Of a DNA stretch of 7,502 nucleotides, positions 1-5,285 are shown piece by piece. The DNA is from an uncultured Frankineae bacterium (GTDB taxonomy: Bacteria; Actinomycetota; Actinomycetes; Mycobacteriales; SCTD01). A program made the position numbers and the translations under genes. The DNA is taken from NCBI GenBank assembly GCA_902805805.1, contig CADCUE010000250.1, positions 1 through 7,502 of the forward strand. Reading direction: 5' to 3'. Position 1 is the stretch's first letter. Each line of letters starts with the position of its first letter. Below the pieces are notes generated by a model. That model was given only the letters and a program-made list of their open reading frames with translations, was not told where the DNA came from and did not search any database.

Positions 1-207
1 GGCGGCGCGGTCCAGCGCCGAGGCCTCCGGGCAGGGCGGCAGCGCGGCGGCGACGGCCCGCGCCGCGGAGGCACGGCGCACGAGCTGGGCGTCCAGCGCC
101 GCCCAGGCCGCGTCGACGCGGGCGTGCAGGCGGTCCAGCCGGCCGGCGGTCCAGGTCACGTAGACGGTGGCCAGGACGAGCGCCAGCAGGACGAGCCACG
201 TCCTCAC
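1..207 (-). CDS. LemA-like membrane-anchored protein, N-terminal part (cut by window edge)
   Basis: Only the first 69 residues are inside the window and the frame stays open to base 1. The start is a GTG at 207 whose GTG overlaps the TGA of pimA (GTGA on the minus strand), so it is the last visible gene of the pgsA-acyltransferase-pimA operon. There is no Shine-Dalgarno in front, which fits translational coupling. Residues 4-19 (WLVLLALVLATVYVTW) form one hydrophobic segment, read as an N-terminal membrane anchor with the rest probably outside or peripheral. Residues 22-52 (RLDRLHARVDAAWAALDAQL, then VRRASAARAVA) are a charged amphipathic helix resembling the first helix of LemA proteins, where a V..AW..LD.QL.RR pattern follows the anchor. 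In Mycobacterium the gene after pimA (Rv2609c) is annotated as a membrane protein with a Nudix domain, so a Nudix C-terminus off the left edge is also possible. The function is unknown. Confidence 0.72.
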   Translation of the reverse strand, partial: MRTWLVLLALVLATVYVTWTAGRLDRLHARVDAAWAALDAQLVRRASAARAVAAALPPCPEASALDRAA

Positions 208-212
208 CGGCG
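201..212 (-). repeat. Junction repeat, copy 1 (pimA / LemA-like gene)
   Basis: The minus-strand 12-mer CGCCGGTGAGGA spans the pimA stop and the next gene's GTG. It is identical to the 12-mer at the acyltransferase/pimA junction (1469-1480). It covers the last Arg codons, the TGA, and the first codons of the next frame. Confidence 0.5.
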
Positions 213-1475
213 ACCCGGGACGCGGTCACGGCGGGGCCGCTCGACGAGCCATCGGCGCAGCGTCGTGACCAGGCGCCCGGCGTCGTCCTCCTCGCCGTCG
301 TCGCCCTCGTCGAGCAGCGCGGCGAGCACCTCCAGGTCGGCGTCCACCTCGACGTGCACCGTCGGCGCGACCCCCGCCGTCACCGTCTCGTAGACCGCCA
401 CGATCTGCGCCGTCACCGTCTGCCAGTCGTAGCTCTCGACGGCCTCCCGCGCGCACCGGGCCAGCGCCGTCCGCCGCGCTTCGTCGTGCAGCAGAGCACC
501 GAGCGCGCGCGCGAGCGCGCCGGGGTCCCGGACCGGGACGAGCACCCCCGCCCTGCCGTGCTGCAGCACCCGCCGGAACGCCTCGAGGTCGCTGGCGACC
601 ACCGGTGTGCCGGCGGCCATCGCCTCCACGAGGACGATGCCGAACGACTCGCCGTGCGTGTTCGGCGCGCAGTAGACGTGCCCGCTGGCGAACACCCGCG
701 GCTTGTCCTGCTCGCTGACCCGGCCGAGCAGCTCCACCCGGTCGCGCAGGCTGGCGGGGACGGCCGACCGCACGTCGTCGGCGCTGCCGGGACCCGCGAC
801 GAGCAGGCGCACGTCAGGGACGAGGTGGACCAGCTCGGGCAGCGCCTCGAGCAGCACGGCCAGCCCCTTGCGGCCCTCGTCGAGCCGTCCCAGGAAGACC
901 ACCGTCGGACCGGCGGGGTGCCCGGGCAGCGGCGCTGCACCGTCGAAGCGCGCGACGTCGACGCCGTTGGGGATCAGCACAGCGTCGCCGCCGAGGTGCT
1001 CGACGACGACGCGGCGGGCGGCCGGCGACACCGCGATGCGGCCGGTGACCTTCTCGAGCGCCGGCTGGAGCGCGGTGCCGAAGACGTGCAGCGCGCGGCT
1101 GCGCGCGGTGGCCGTGTGGAAGGTCGCGACCATCGGTCCGCTCGCCGCGAAGCAGGCCAGCATCGACACGCTCGGGACCGTCGGCTCGTGCACGTGCAGC
1201 ACGTCGAAGCCGCCCTCGCGCAGCCATCGCCGCGTGCGGGCCAGGGACAGCGGCCCGAAGACGAGGCGGGCGACCGAGCCGTTGTACGGGACGGGGACCG
1301 CACGTCCCGCCGGGACGACGTACGCCGGCAGGTCGGCCTCGTCCGGGTCGTCCACCGGCGTCAGGACGGACACCTCGTGCCCGAGCGCGAGCAGGTGGTC
1401 GGCGAGGTCCCGCACGTGCGCCTGCACTCCCCCGGGGACGTCCCACGTGTACGGGCAGGCGATCCCGATCCTCAC
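204..1475 (-). CDS. pimA: Phosphatidylinositol alpha-mannosyltransferase (GT4 family)
   Basis: A 423-residue GT-B glycosyltransferase that by family transfers mannose from GDP-mannose to the 2-position of the inositol ring of PI, the first step of PIM synthesis, at the cytoplasmic face of the membrane. The donor/lipid-binding N-domain shows PYTWDVPGGVQAHV (8-21, Gly15-Gly16), HVHEP (94-98) and His120 in ATFHTA, the position of the catalytic His of mycobacterial PimA. The C-domain shows GRLDEGRKG (196-204, Arg197 and Lys203 for the nucleotide diphosphate) and HGESFGIVLVEAM (274-286), the E-x7-E motif with Glu276 and Glu284. The start is GTG at 1475, overlapping the TGA of the acyltransferase gene by 4 bases. 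A longer frame continues upstream to 2249, but that part is a shadow of the acyltransferase gene. Residues about 372-423 are an extension beyond the usual ~380 residues: acidic (DEGDDGEEDDAG, 389-400), then a basic tail. PimA is preferred over another GT4 enzyme because of its operon partners. Confidence 0.92.
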   Translation of the reverse strand: MRIGIACPYTWDVPGGVQAHVRDLADHLLALGHEVSVLTPVDDPDEADLPAYVVPAGRAVPVPYNGSVARLVFGPLSLARTRRWLREGGFDVLHVHEPTVPSVSMLACFAASGPMVATFHTATARSRALHVFGTALQPALEKVTGRIAVSPAARRVVVEHLGGDAVLIPNGVDVARFDGAAPLPGHPAGPTVVFLGRLDEGRKGLAVLLEALPELVHLVPDVRLLVAGPGSADDVRSAVPASLRDRVELLGRVSEQDKPRVFASGHVYCAPNTHGESFGIVLVEAMAAGTPVVASDLEAFRRVLQHGRAGVLVPVRDPGALARALGALLHDEARRTALARCAREAVESYDWQTVTAQIVAVYETVTAGVAPTVHVEVDADLEVLAALLDEGDDGEEDDAGRLVTTLRRWLVERPRRDRVPGRR

Positions 1476-1480
1476 CGGCG
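1469..1480 (-). repeat. Junction repeat, copy 2 (acyltransferase / pimA)
   Basis: The minus-strand CGCCGGTGAGGA is identical to the sequence at 201-212 and sits at the same place relative to the stop/start overlap. Both upstream proteins end in Arg-Arg and both downstream proteins begin with (fMet)-Arg. Confidence 0.5.
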
Positions 1481-2389
1481 CAGCGCCCGGCGCGGGTCGT
1501 CGACGGCCAGGTCGTCGAGCCAGAGCCGCTGCAGCATGTGCCAGTCGGCCGGGTGGGCTGCGATGCCCTCGGCGAAGGCGTCGGCCATCGCCTGCGTCAT
1601 CGTCGGCACGTCGGTGTGCGGCACCGCGGGGTGCCACACGACCTGCCACCCGTCCGGCCGGAAGGACAGCGTGACCGGCAGCAGCGTCGCGCCGGTGCGC
1701 AGCGCCAGCGACGCGGGGCCGGCCGGCATCCGCGCCGTCGCGCCGAAGAAGTCGACGTCGACGCCGCGTGCCGACAGGTCCCGGTCGGCCAGCAGGCACA
1801 GGGTCCCTCCGGCGAGGAGCCGCTCGACGAGGACGTCGTACGGCGGGCGCGACCCGCCCGTCAGCGGCAGGACCTCCATGCCCAGCGACTCGCGGAAGGC
1901 GACGAAGCGGTCGTACAGCGACTCGGGCCGCAGCCGCTCGGCGACGGTCGTGAACGGCACCCCCGTGGCGCCGCACCAGGCCCCGGCGTGGTCCCAGTTG
2001 CCGCTGTGCGGCAGGGCCATGACAGTGCCGCGGCCGGCAGCGATGCTCGCGCGCAGCCGGGGCTCCCCCACGGTCCTCATGCCCTCGACGACACGCGAGC
2101 GCGGGATCTCCGGGAGGCGGAAGACCTCGCACCAGTACCGCGCGTACGAGCGCAGCCCCTCGCGGGTCAGCGCGTCGAGGTCGCGGTCGGGAGCCACCCG
2201 GGACAGGTTGCTGCGCAGGCGGTCGACGCCCGGACCGCCGCGGCGCCACGCGAGGTCGGCCCCCGCCCGGAACAGCGCGTGCGCCACGTCCTCGGGCAGC
2301 GCGCGCACCACGGCCCAGCCGCCGGCGTACGCCGCGTCCGACAGCCGACCGGCGACCAGCGCCGCGACGCGCTCGAGGGGCGCCGTCAC
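1472..2389 (-). CDS. patA: PIM acyltransferase, PatA-like (LPLAT/HtrB family)
   Basis: A 305-residue protein of the lysophospholipid/lipid A acyltransferase family, close in length to mycobacterial PatA (Rv2611c, ~316). PatA moves a palmitoyl group from acyl-CoA to the 6-position of the mannose that PimA placed on inositol, at the inner membrane leaflet. The catalytic H-x4-D is visible as ALPHSGNWDHAGAW (125-138, His128 and Asp133). Other family blocks are ERLRPESLYDRF (151-162), LLADRDLSARGVDVDFFG (199-216), AGPASLALRTGATLLPVT (223-240) and the C-terminal DWHMLQRLWLDD (282-293). GTG at 2389 was chosen because it overlaps the pgsA TGA by 4 bases and begins just before the conserved N-terminus. 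The frame is open further upstream to 2686, but there it lies antiphase within pgsA. No Shine-Dalgarno is visible, so coupling to pgsA is likely. The same family includes HtrB/LpxL, but a lipid A role is not expected in this context. Confidence 0.9.
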   Translation of the reverse strand: MTAPLERVAALVAGRLSDAAYAGGWAVVRALPEDVAHALFRAGADLAWRRGGPGVDRLRSNLSRVAPDRDLDALTREGLRSYARYWCEVFRLPEIPRSRVVEGMRTVGEPRLRASIAAGRGTVMALPHSGNWDHAGAWCGATGVPFTTVAERLRPESLYDRFVAFRESLGMEVLPLTGGSRPPYDVLVERLLAGGTLCLLADRDLSARGVDVDFFGATARMPAGPASLALRTGATLLPVTLSFRPDGWQVVWHPAVPHTDVPTMTQAMADAFAEGIAAHPADWHMLQRLWLDDLAVDDPRRALRR

Positions 2390-2997
2390 CGCGCGGCAGC
2401 GGAGGCCTGGCGGCGCACCTCGAGCAGCCGCTGCACCACCGTGACCGCGGACGCGACGGCCAGCAGCCACAGCCCGGCGGGCAGCGCCCACGAGACGCCG
2501 AGGCCGCTGAAGCCGGTCGCGACGAGCACCAGGATCACGCGCTCGGCGCGCTCGGCCAGGCCCACGTCGCAGCGCAGCCCGAGCCCCTCGGCGCGGGCCT
2601 TGGCGTACGACACGAGAGAACCGGCCACCAGGCAGAACAGCGCGAGCCCGGCCAGCCGCCGGTCGTCCCCGCCGGCCATGAACCACAGCACGAGGCCGCT
2701 GAAGATGGCCGCGTCGGCGAGCCGGTCGCAGGTGCTGTCGAGCCAGGCGCCGAAGACGCCGCGTCGGGGCAGGCGGCGGGCCATCGCGCCGTCCAGCATG
2801 TCGGTGAGCACGAACGCGGCCACGACCAGCGTGCCGACGAACAGCTGACCGCGGGGGAAGAAGGCCAACGAGCCCGTGACGACACCGAGCGTCCCGGCGA
2901 CGGTGACGGCGTCCGGGGACACCCCGGCGCGCAGCAGCGCGCCCGCGACCGGGTCCACGACGCGGGCGAGCGCAGGGCGCACGCGCAGGTTGAGCAT
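2386..2997 (-). CDS. pgsA: Phosphatidylinositol phosphate synthase (CDP-alcohol phosphotransferase)
   Basis: A 203-residue integral membrane enzyme. In actinobacteria this family member condenses CDP-diacylglycerol with inositol 1-phosphate to give PI-phosphate, the precursor of PI and the PIMs. The complete CDP-alcohol phosphotransferase signature D-x2-DG-x2-AR-x8-G-x3-D-x3-D lies at residues 66-91, with the metal-binding aspartates Asp66, Asp69, Asp87 and Asp91. Several hydrophobic segments (about 33-65, 93-106, 114-131, 153-170, 172-189) match the six-helix fold. YAKARAEGLGLR (131-142) also fits mycobacterial PgsA1. ATG at 2997 is preferred over a GTG at 3030 because the protein begins in register with PgsA1 and because a candidate -10 box overlaps the 3030 codon. 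It is the first gene of the minus-strand PIM operon and ends in a 4-base overlap with the acyltransferase. Phosphatidylglycerophosphate synthase shares the motif, but the neighbours favour PI-phosphate synthesis. Confidence 0.92.
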   Translation of the reverse strand: MLNLRVRPALARVVDPVAGALLRAGVSPDAVTVAGTLGVVTGSLAFFPRGQLFVGTLVVAAFVLTDMLDGAMARRLPRRGVFGAWLDSTCDRLADAAIFSGLVLWFMAGGDDRRLAGLALFCLVAGSLVSYAKARAEGLGLRCDVGLAERAERVILVLVATGFSGLGVSWALPAGLWLLAVASAVTVVQRLLEVRRQASAAAR

Positions 2998-3028
2998 CGA
3001 GGTCCGTCCGTCCGGGAGTGGGCCTCCC

Positions 3029-3034
3029 ACGCTA
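3029..3034 (-). promoter_or_regulatory. Candidate -10 box for the pgsA operon
   Basis: On the minus strand the hexamer TAGCGT fits the actinobacterial TAnnnT -10 pattern. It lies 31 bases upstream of the pgsA ATG and would give a leader of roughly 25 bases. No good -35 element is visible at 16-19 bases spacing. This is assigned from pattern only. Confidence 0.3.
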
Positions 3035-3061
3035 GTGCGGCAGCACCGGCAGCCCGGTCTT

Positions 3062-3073
3062 GTCCGGCCGGAC
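3062..3073. repeat. 12-base perfect palindrome GTCCGGCCGGAC
   Basis: A perfect inverted repeat in the divergent promoter region, about 60 bases upstream of the EF-G-like start. Its core CCGGCCGG recurs in a second 12-base palindrome at the end of the same gene (5261-5272). It could be an operator half-site pair, or chance in GC-rich DNA. Confidence 0.4.
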
Positions 3074-3094
3074 CTGCGGCGGGAGGCTGTGACG

Positions 3095-3111
3095 CCCCGG
3101 GCGGTCCGGGG
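3095..3111 (+). other. Hairpin in the leader of the EF-G-like gene
   Basis: CCCCGG and CCGGGG form a 6-bp all-GC stem around the loop GCGGT, ending 8-9 bases before the ribosome binding site at 3120-3126. In a plus-strand transcript it would fold next to the start region and might tune translation initiation. No T-run follows, so it is not a standard attenuator. Confidence 0.35.
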
Positions 3112-3119
3112 TCACGACC

Positions 3120-3126
3120 GGGAGGT
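3120..3126 (+). promoter_or_regulatory. Ribosome binding site of the EF-G-like gene
   Basis: GGGAGGT lies 5 bases before the GTG at 3132, a near-consensus Shine-Dalgarno. It fixes this GTG as the start and contrasts with the coupled genes of the PIM operon, which have none. Confidence 0.75.
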
Positions 3127-3131
3127 ACGAC

Positions 3132-5261
3132 GTGCGCGGTCCCCGATCGACCGAAGGGGTCCCGGCGCCGGCGCCCCGGGCGCCCGAGCTGGTCCGGAAC
3201 GTCGCGGTGGTCGGGCACAGCGGTGCCGGCAAGACCACGCTCGTGGAGGCCCTGCTGGCGCACACCGGCGCGGTGTCCCGCGCCGGACGGGTCCTGGACG
3301 GCACCGCCACCACCGACAGCGAGGACGTCGAGCAGCGCCTGCACGCGTCGGTCAGCCTGGGCGTGGCGCAGGTCGAGCACGAGGGGGTCAAGCTCACCCT
3401 GCTCGACACGCCCGGCGCCCCGGACTTCGTCGGTGAGCTGCGTGCCGGCCTGCGGGCTGCGGACGCGGTGCTGTTCGTCGTGTCGGCCGCCGGCGGGCTC
3501 GACGCGGTGACGGCCCAGCTGTGGTCCGAGTGCGCCGCCCTCGGCATCCCGCGGGCCGTGGTCGTGACGCAGCTGGACAAGCCGCGCGCCGACTTCGACG
3601 AGGCGGTCGCGCTGTGCCAGCGGCTGCTCGACGAGGCCGTCCTGCCGCTGCACCTGCCGATGCACGACGACGACGGCAGCGTCGCCGGGCTCATCACCCT
3701 GCTCGACGCACGGGTGGTGGACCACTCCGCGGGTGCGCGGACCGACCGGCCGGCGGACCCCGAGCACGTCACCCTCACCGAGGGCCTGCGCTCGGACCTG
3801 CTGGAGGCGGTCATCGCGGAGAGCGAGGACGAGACGCTGCTCGACCGCTACCTGGAGGGCGCCGAGCTCGACCTGGACACGCTGACCACCGACCTCGAGA
3901 AGGCCGTCGCCCGTGGTCACTTCCACCCGGCGCTGGCCGTCGCCCCGCTCACCGGCGTCGGCGTGCGCGAGCTGCTCGACCTGCTGGCCCAGGGGTTCCC
4001 GTCGCCGCTCGAGCACCCGGCGCCGGCCGTGACGCGCCCCGACGGCTCACCCGCGGCGCCTCTGGCCTGCGACCCGGACGGGCCGCTGGCCGCCGAGGTC
4101 GTCAAGACGACGACCGACCCCTACCTGGGCCGGGTGTCGTACGTCCGGGTCTTCTCCGGCACGCTGCGACCCGACCTGCCCGTGCACGTCTCGGGCCACG
4201 GCGGCTCGGGCAGCTGGCACCGGCCCGACCACCCGGACCACGACGTCGACGAGCGGGTCGGTGCGCTGTCCTCCCCGCTCGGCGCCGCTCTGCGGACGGT
4301 GCCCGCCTGCCCGGCCGGCGACCTGTGCGCCGTGGCCCGGCTGACGTCGGCCGAGACGGGCGACAGCCTCTCCGACCGGGATGAACCGCTGCTCATCGCC
4401 CCGTGGCAGCTGCCCGAGCCGCAGCTGCCGATCGCCGTCGAGGCCGAGTCGCGCTCCGACGAGGAGCGCCTCGCGCAGGCGCTGGCGCGCCTGGTGGCCG
4501 AGGACCCGACGCTGCGGCTCGAGCGGCGCGTCGACACCGGCCAGCAGCTGCTGTGGTGCATGGGCACCGCCCACGCCGACGTGGTGCTCGACCGGCTGCG
4601 GGTGCGGCACGGGCTGTCGATCGCCACCCCCGACGTCGTCGTGCCGCAACAGGCGACCCTCGCCCGGCCGGTCACGGTCACCGGTCGGCACGTCAAGCAG
4701 TCCGGTGGGCACGGGCAGTACGCCGTGGTCGTGCTGGAGGTCGCTCCTGGTGAGCCGGGCTCGGGGATCGCGTTCGGCCAACGCGTGGTCGGCGGTGCGG
4801 TCCCCAGCACCTTCCACGGCAGCGTCGAGAAGGGCGTGCGGCAGCAGGCCGCCACCGGTGTCGACCGGTCGGGCCCGCTGGTCGACCTCGACGTCGTGCT
4901 GGTCGACGGCAAGGCGCACTCCGTCGACTCCTCCGACGCGGCGTTCCAGGCCGCGGGCGCCCTGGCGCTGCGCGAGGCGGTCGCCGCGGCGGGCGTGGTC
5001 CCGCTGGAGCCGTGGTGCGAGATCGCCGTCGTGGTCCCGACGGCCTTCGTCGGCTCCGTCATGAGCGACCTGTCCGGACGCCGGGCGCGCGTCACCGGCA
5101 ACGACCCGGACCCCGAGGACGACGAGCGCAGCGTGGTGCGTGCCGCGCTGCCCGAGGCCGAGCTGCTCACCTACGCGACCGCCCTGCGCGGGGTCTCGCA
5201 CGGCACCGGCCGCTTCACCCGCAGTCCGCTCGGCTTCGAGCCGGCGCTGGTGCGCAGCTAG
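3132..5261 (+). CDS. EF-G-like translational GTPase paralog (EF-G2 type)
   Basis: A 709-residue full-length EF-G-family protein. The G domain has the P-loop GHSGAGKTT (28-36) and the G3 motif DTPGAPDF (92-99). In canonical EF-G this reads DTPGHVDF, so the catalytic His is Ala96 here. The G4 motif, normally NKxD, is TQLD (146-149). Domain II follows (about 320-425, VVKTTTDPYLGRVSYVRVFS), then domain III (about 428-500), domain IV with RHVKQSGGHGQY (519-530) and DGKAHSVDSSDAAF (592-605), and domain V with MSDLSGRRARVTG (644-656) and ATALRGVSHGTGRFT (682-696). These departures match actinobacterial EF-G2 (FusA2, Mtb Rv0120c) rather than housekeeping fusA, and no rpsL/rpsG/tuf neighbours are present. 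From memory, mycobacterial EF-G2 binds guanine nucleotides but lacks ribosome-stimulated GTPase activity. A tetracycline-protection (Tet) role is less likely because those proteins keep the His. It is monocistronic, divergent from pgsA and convergent with the PilZ gene. Its role is unknown. Confidence 0.88.
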   Translation: MRGPRSTEGVPAPAPRAPELVRNVAVVGHSGAGKTTLVEALLAHTGAVSRAGRVLDGTATTDSEDVEQRLHASVSLGVAQVEHEGVKLTLLDTPGAPDFVGELRAGLRAADAVLFVVSAAGGLDAVTAQLWSECAALGIPRAVVVTQLDKPRADFDEAVALCQRLLDEAVLPLHLPMHDDDGSVAGLITLLDARVVDHSAGARTDRPADPEHVTLTEGLRSDLLEAVIAESEDETLLDRYLEGAELDLDTLTTDLEKAVARGHFHPALAVAPLTGVGVRELLDLLAQGFPSPLEHPAPAVTRPDGSPAAPLACDPDGPLAAEVVKTTTDPYLGRVSYVRVFSGTLRPDLPVHVSGHGGSGSWHRPDHPDHDVDERVGALSSPLGAALRTVPACPAGDLCAVARLTSAETGDSLSDRDEPLLIAPWQLPEPQLPIAVEAESRSDEERLAQALARLVAEDPTLRLERRVDTGQQLLWCMGTAHADVVLDRLRVRHGLSIATPDVVVPQQATLARPVTVTGRHVKQSGGHGQYAVVVLEVAPGEPGSGIAFGQRVVGGAVPSTFHGSVEKGVRQQAATGVDRSGPLVDLDVVLVDGKAHSVDSSDAAFQAAGALALREAVAAAGVVPLEPWCEIAVVVPTAFVGSVMSDLSGRRARVTGNDPDPEDDERSVVRAALPEAELLTYATALRGVSHGTGRFTRSPLGFEPALVRS

Positions 5262-5277
5262 ACCGGCCGGTCGGCCG
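5261..5277. terminator. Possible bidirectional terminator in the convergent gap
   Basis: Between the convergent EF-G-like and PilZ genes there are only 24 bases. They include CGGCC-GGTC-GGCCG (5264-5277), a 5-bp stem with a 4-base loop starting just after the EF-G-like stop. This overlaps a perfect 12-base palindrome, GACCGGCCGGTC (5261-5272). There is no T-run on either side, so it is at best a weak or L-shaped terminator of the kind often proposed in GC-rich bacteria. Confidence 0.3.
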
Positions 5278-5285
5278 CCGCCGGG

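Larger units (their letters stand above)
2998..3131. promoter_or_regulatory. Divergent promoter region between pgsA and the EF-G-like gene
   Basis: This 134-base gap is the only place in the window where transcription must start in both directions. It contains no credible small gene. It holds overlapping short hairpins: GGGAG/CTCCC (3014-3028), GTGGG/CCCAC (3018-3030) and GTGC/GCAC (3035-3046). It also holds a perfect 12-base palindrome (3062-3073) and a 6-bp hairpin (3095-3111) just before the plus-strand ribosome binding site. A plus-strand promoter is not obvious; a TTGTCC at 3060-3065 is the only -35-like string I saw and it has no matching -10. Confidence 0.55.

Noticed and set aside
507..521. 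GC-alternating run (GCGCGCGCGAGCGCGC-like) that could be Z-DNA or a repeat
   Set aside because: It lies inside the pimA coding frame and encodes an Ala/Arg-rich helix (ALARALGALL). It is explained by codon bias.
204..2249. A single 681-codon minus-strand frame that would fuse extra sequence to the N-terminus of PimA
   Set aside because: The part upstream of 1475 is an out-of-phase reading of the acyltransferase gene (Arg/Pro/Ala-rich, no domain). PimA's own N-terminus (RIGIACPYTWDVPGG) starts exactly at the GTGA overlap.
354..2444. A 696-codon open frame on the plus strand opposite pimA and patA
   Set aside because: The translation is low-complexity Arg/Pro/Ala/Ser-rich with no recognisable motif, and it is antisense to two genes with complete catalytic signatures. 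Long antisense frames are expected at this GC content.
2535..4016. A 493-codon minus-strand frame across the divergent promoter region and the EF-G-like gene
   Set aside because: It has Gln/Arg/Val-rich composition with no domain, and is antisense to the clear EF-G motifs and out of phase within pgsA. It would also leave no promoter region for pgsA.
4047..5201. 384- and 349-codon minus-strand frames opposite the EF-G-like gene
   Set aside because: Both are shadows of domains II-V of the EF-G-like protein, with compositionally biased translations and no start context.
3132..5261. Calling the EF-G-like gene a tetracycline ribosomal protection protein or the housekeeping fusA
   Set aside because: The His in DTPGH is replaced by Ala, the NKxD motif is altered, and there are no str-operon neighbours. 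Housekeeping EF-G and Tet(M)-type proteins keep these motifs.
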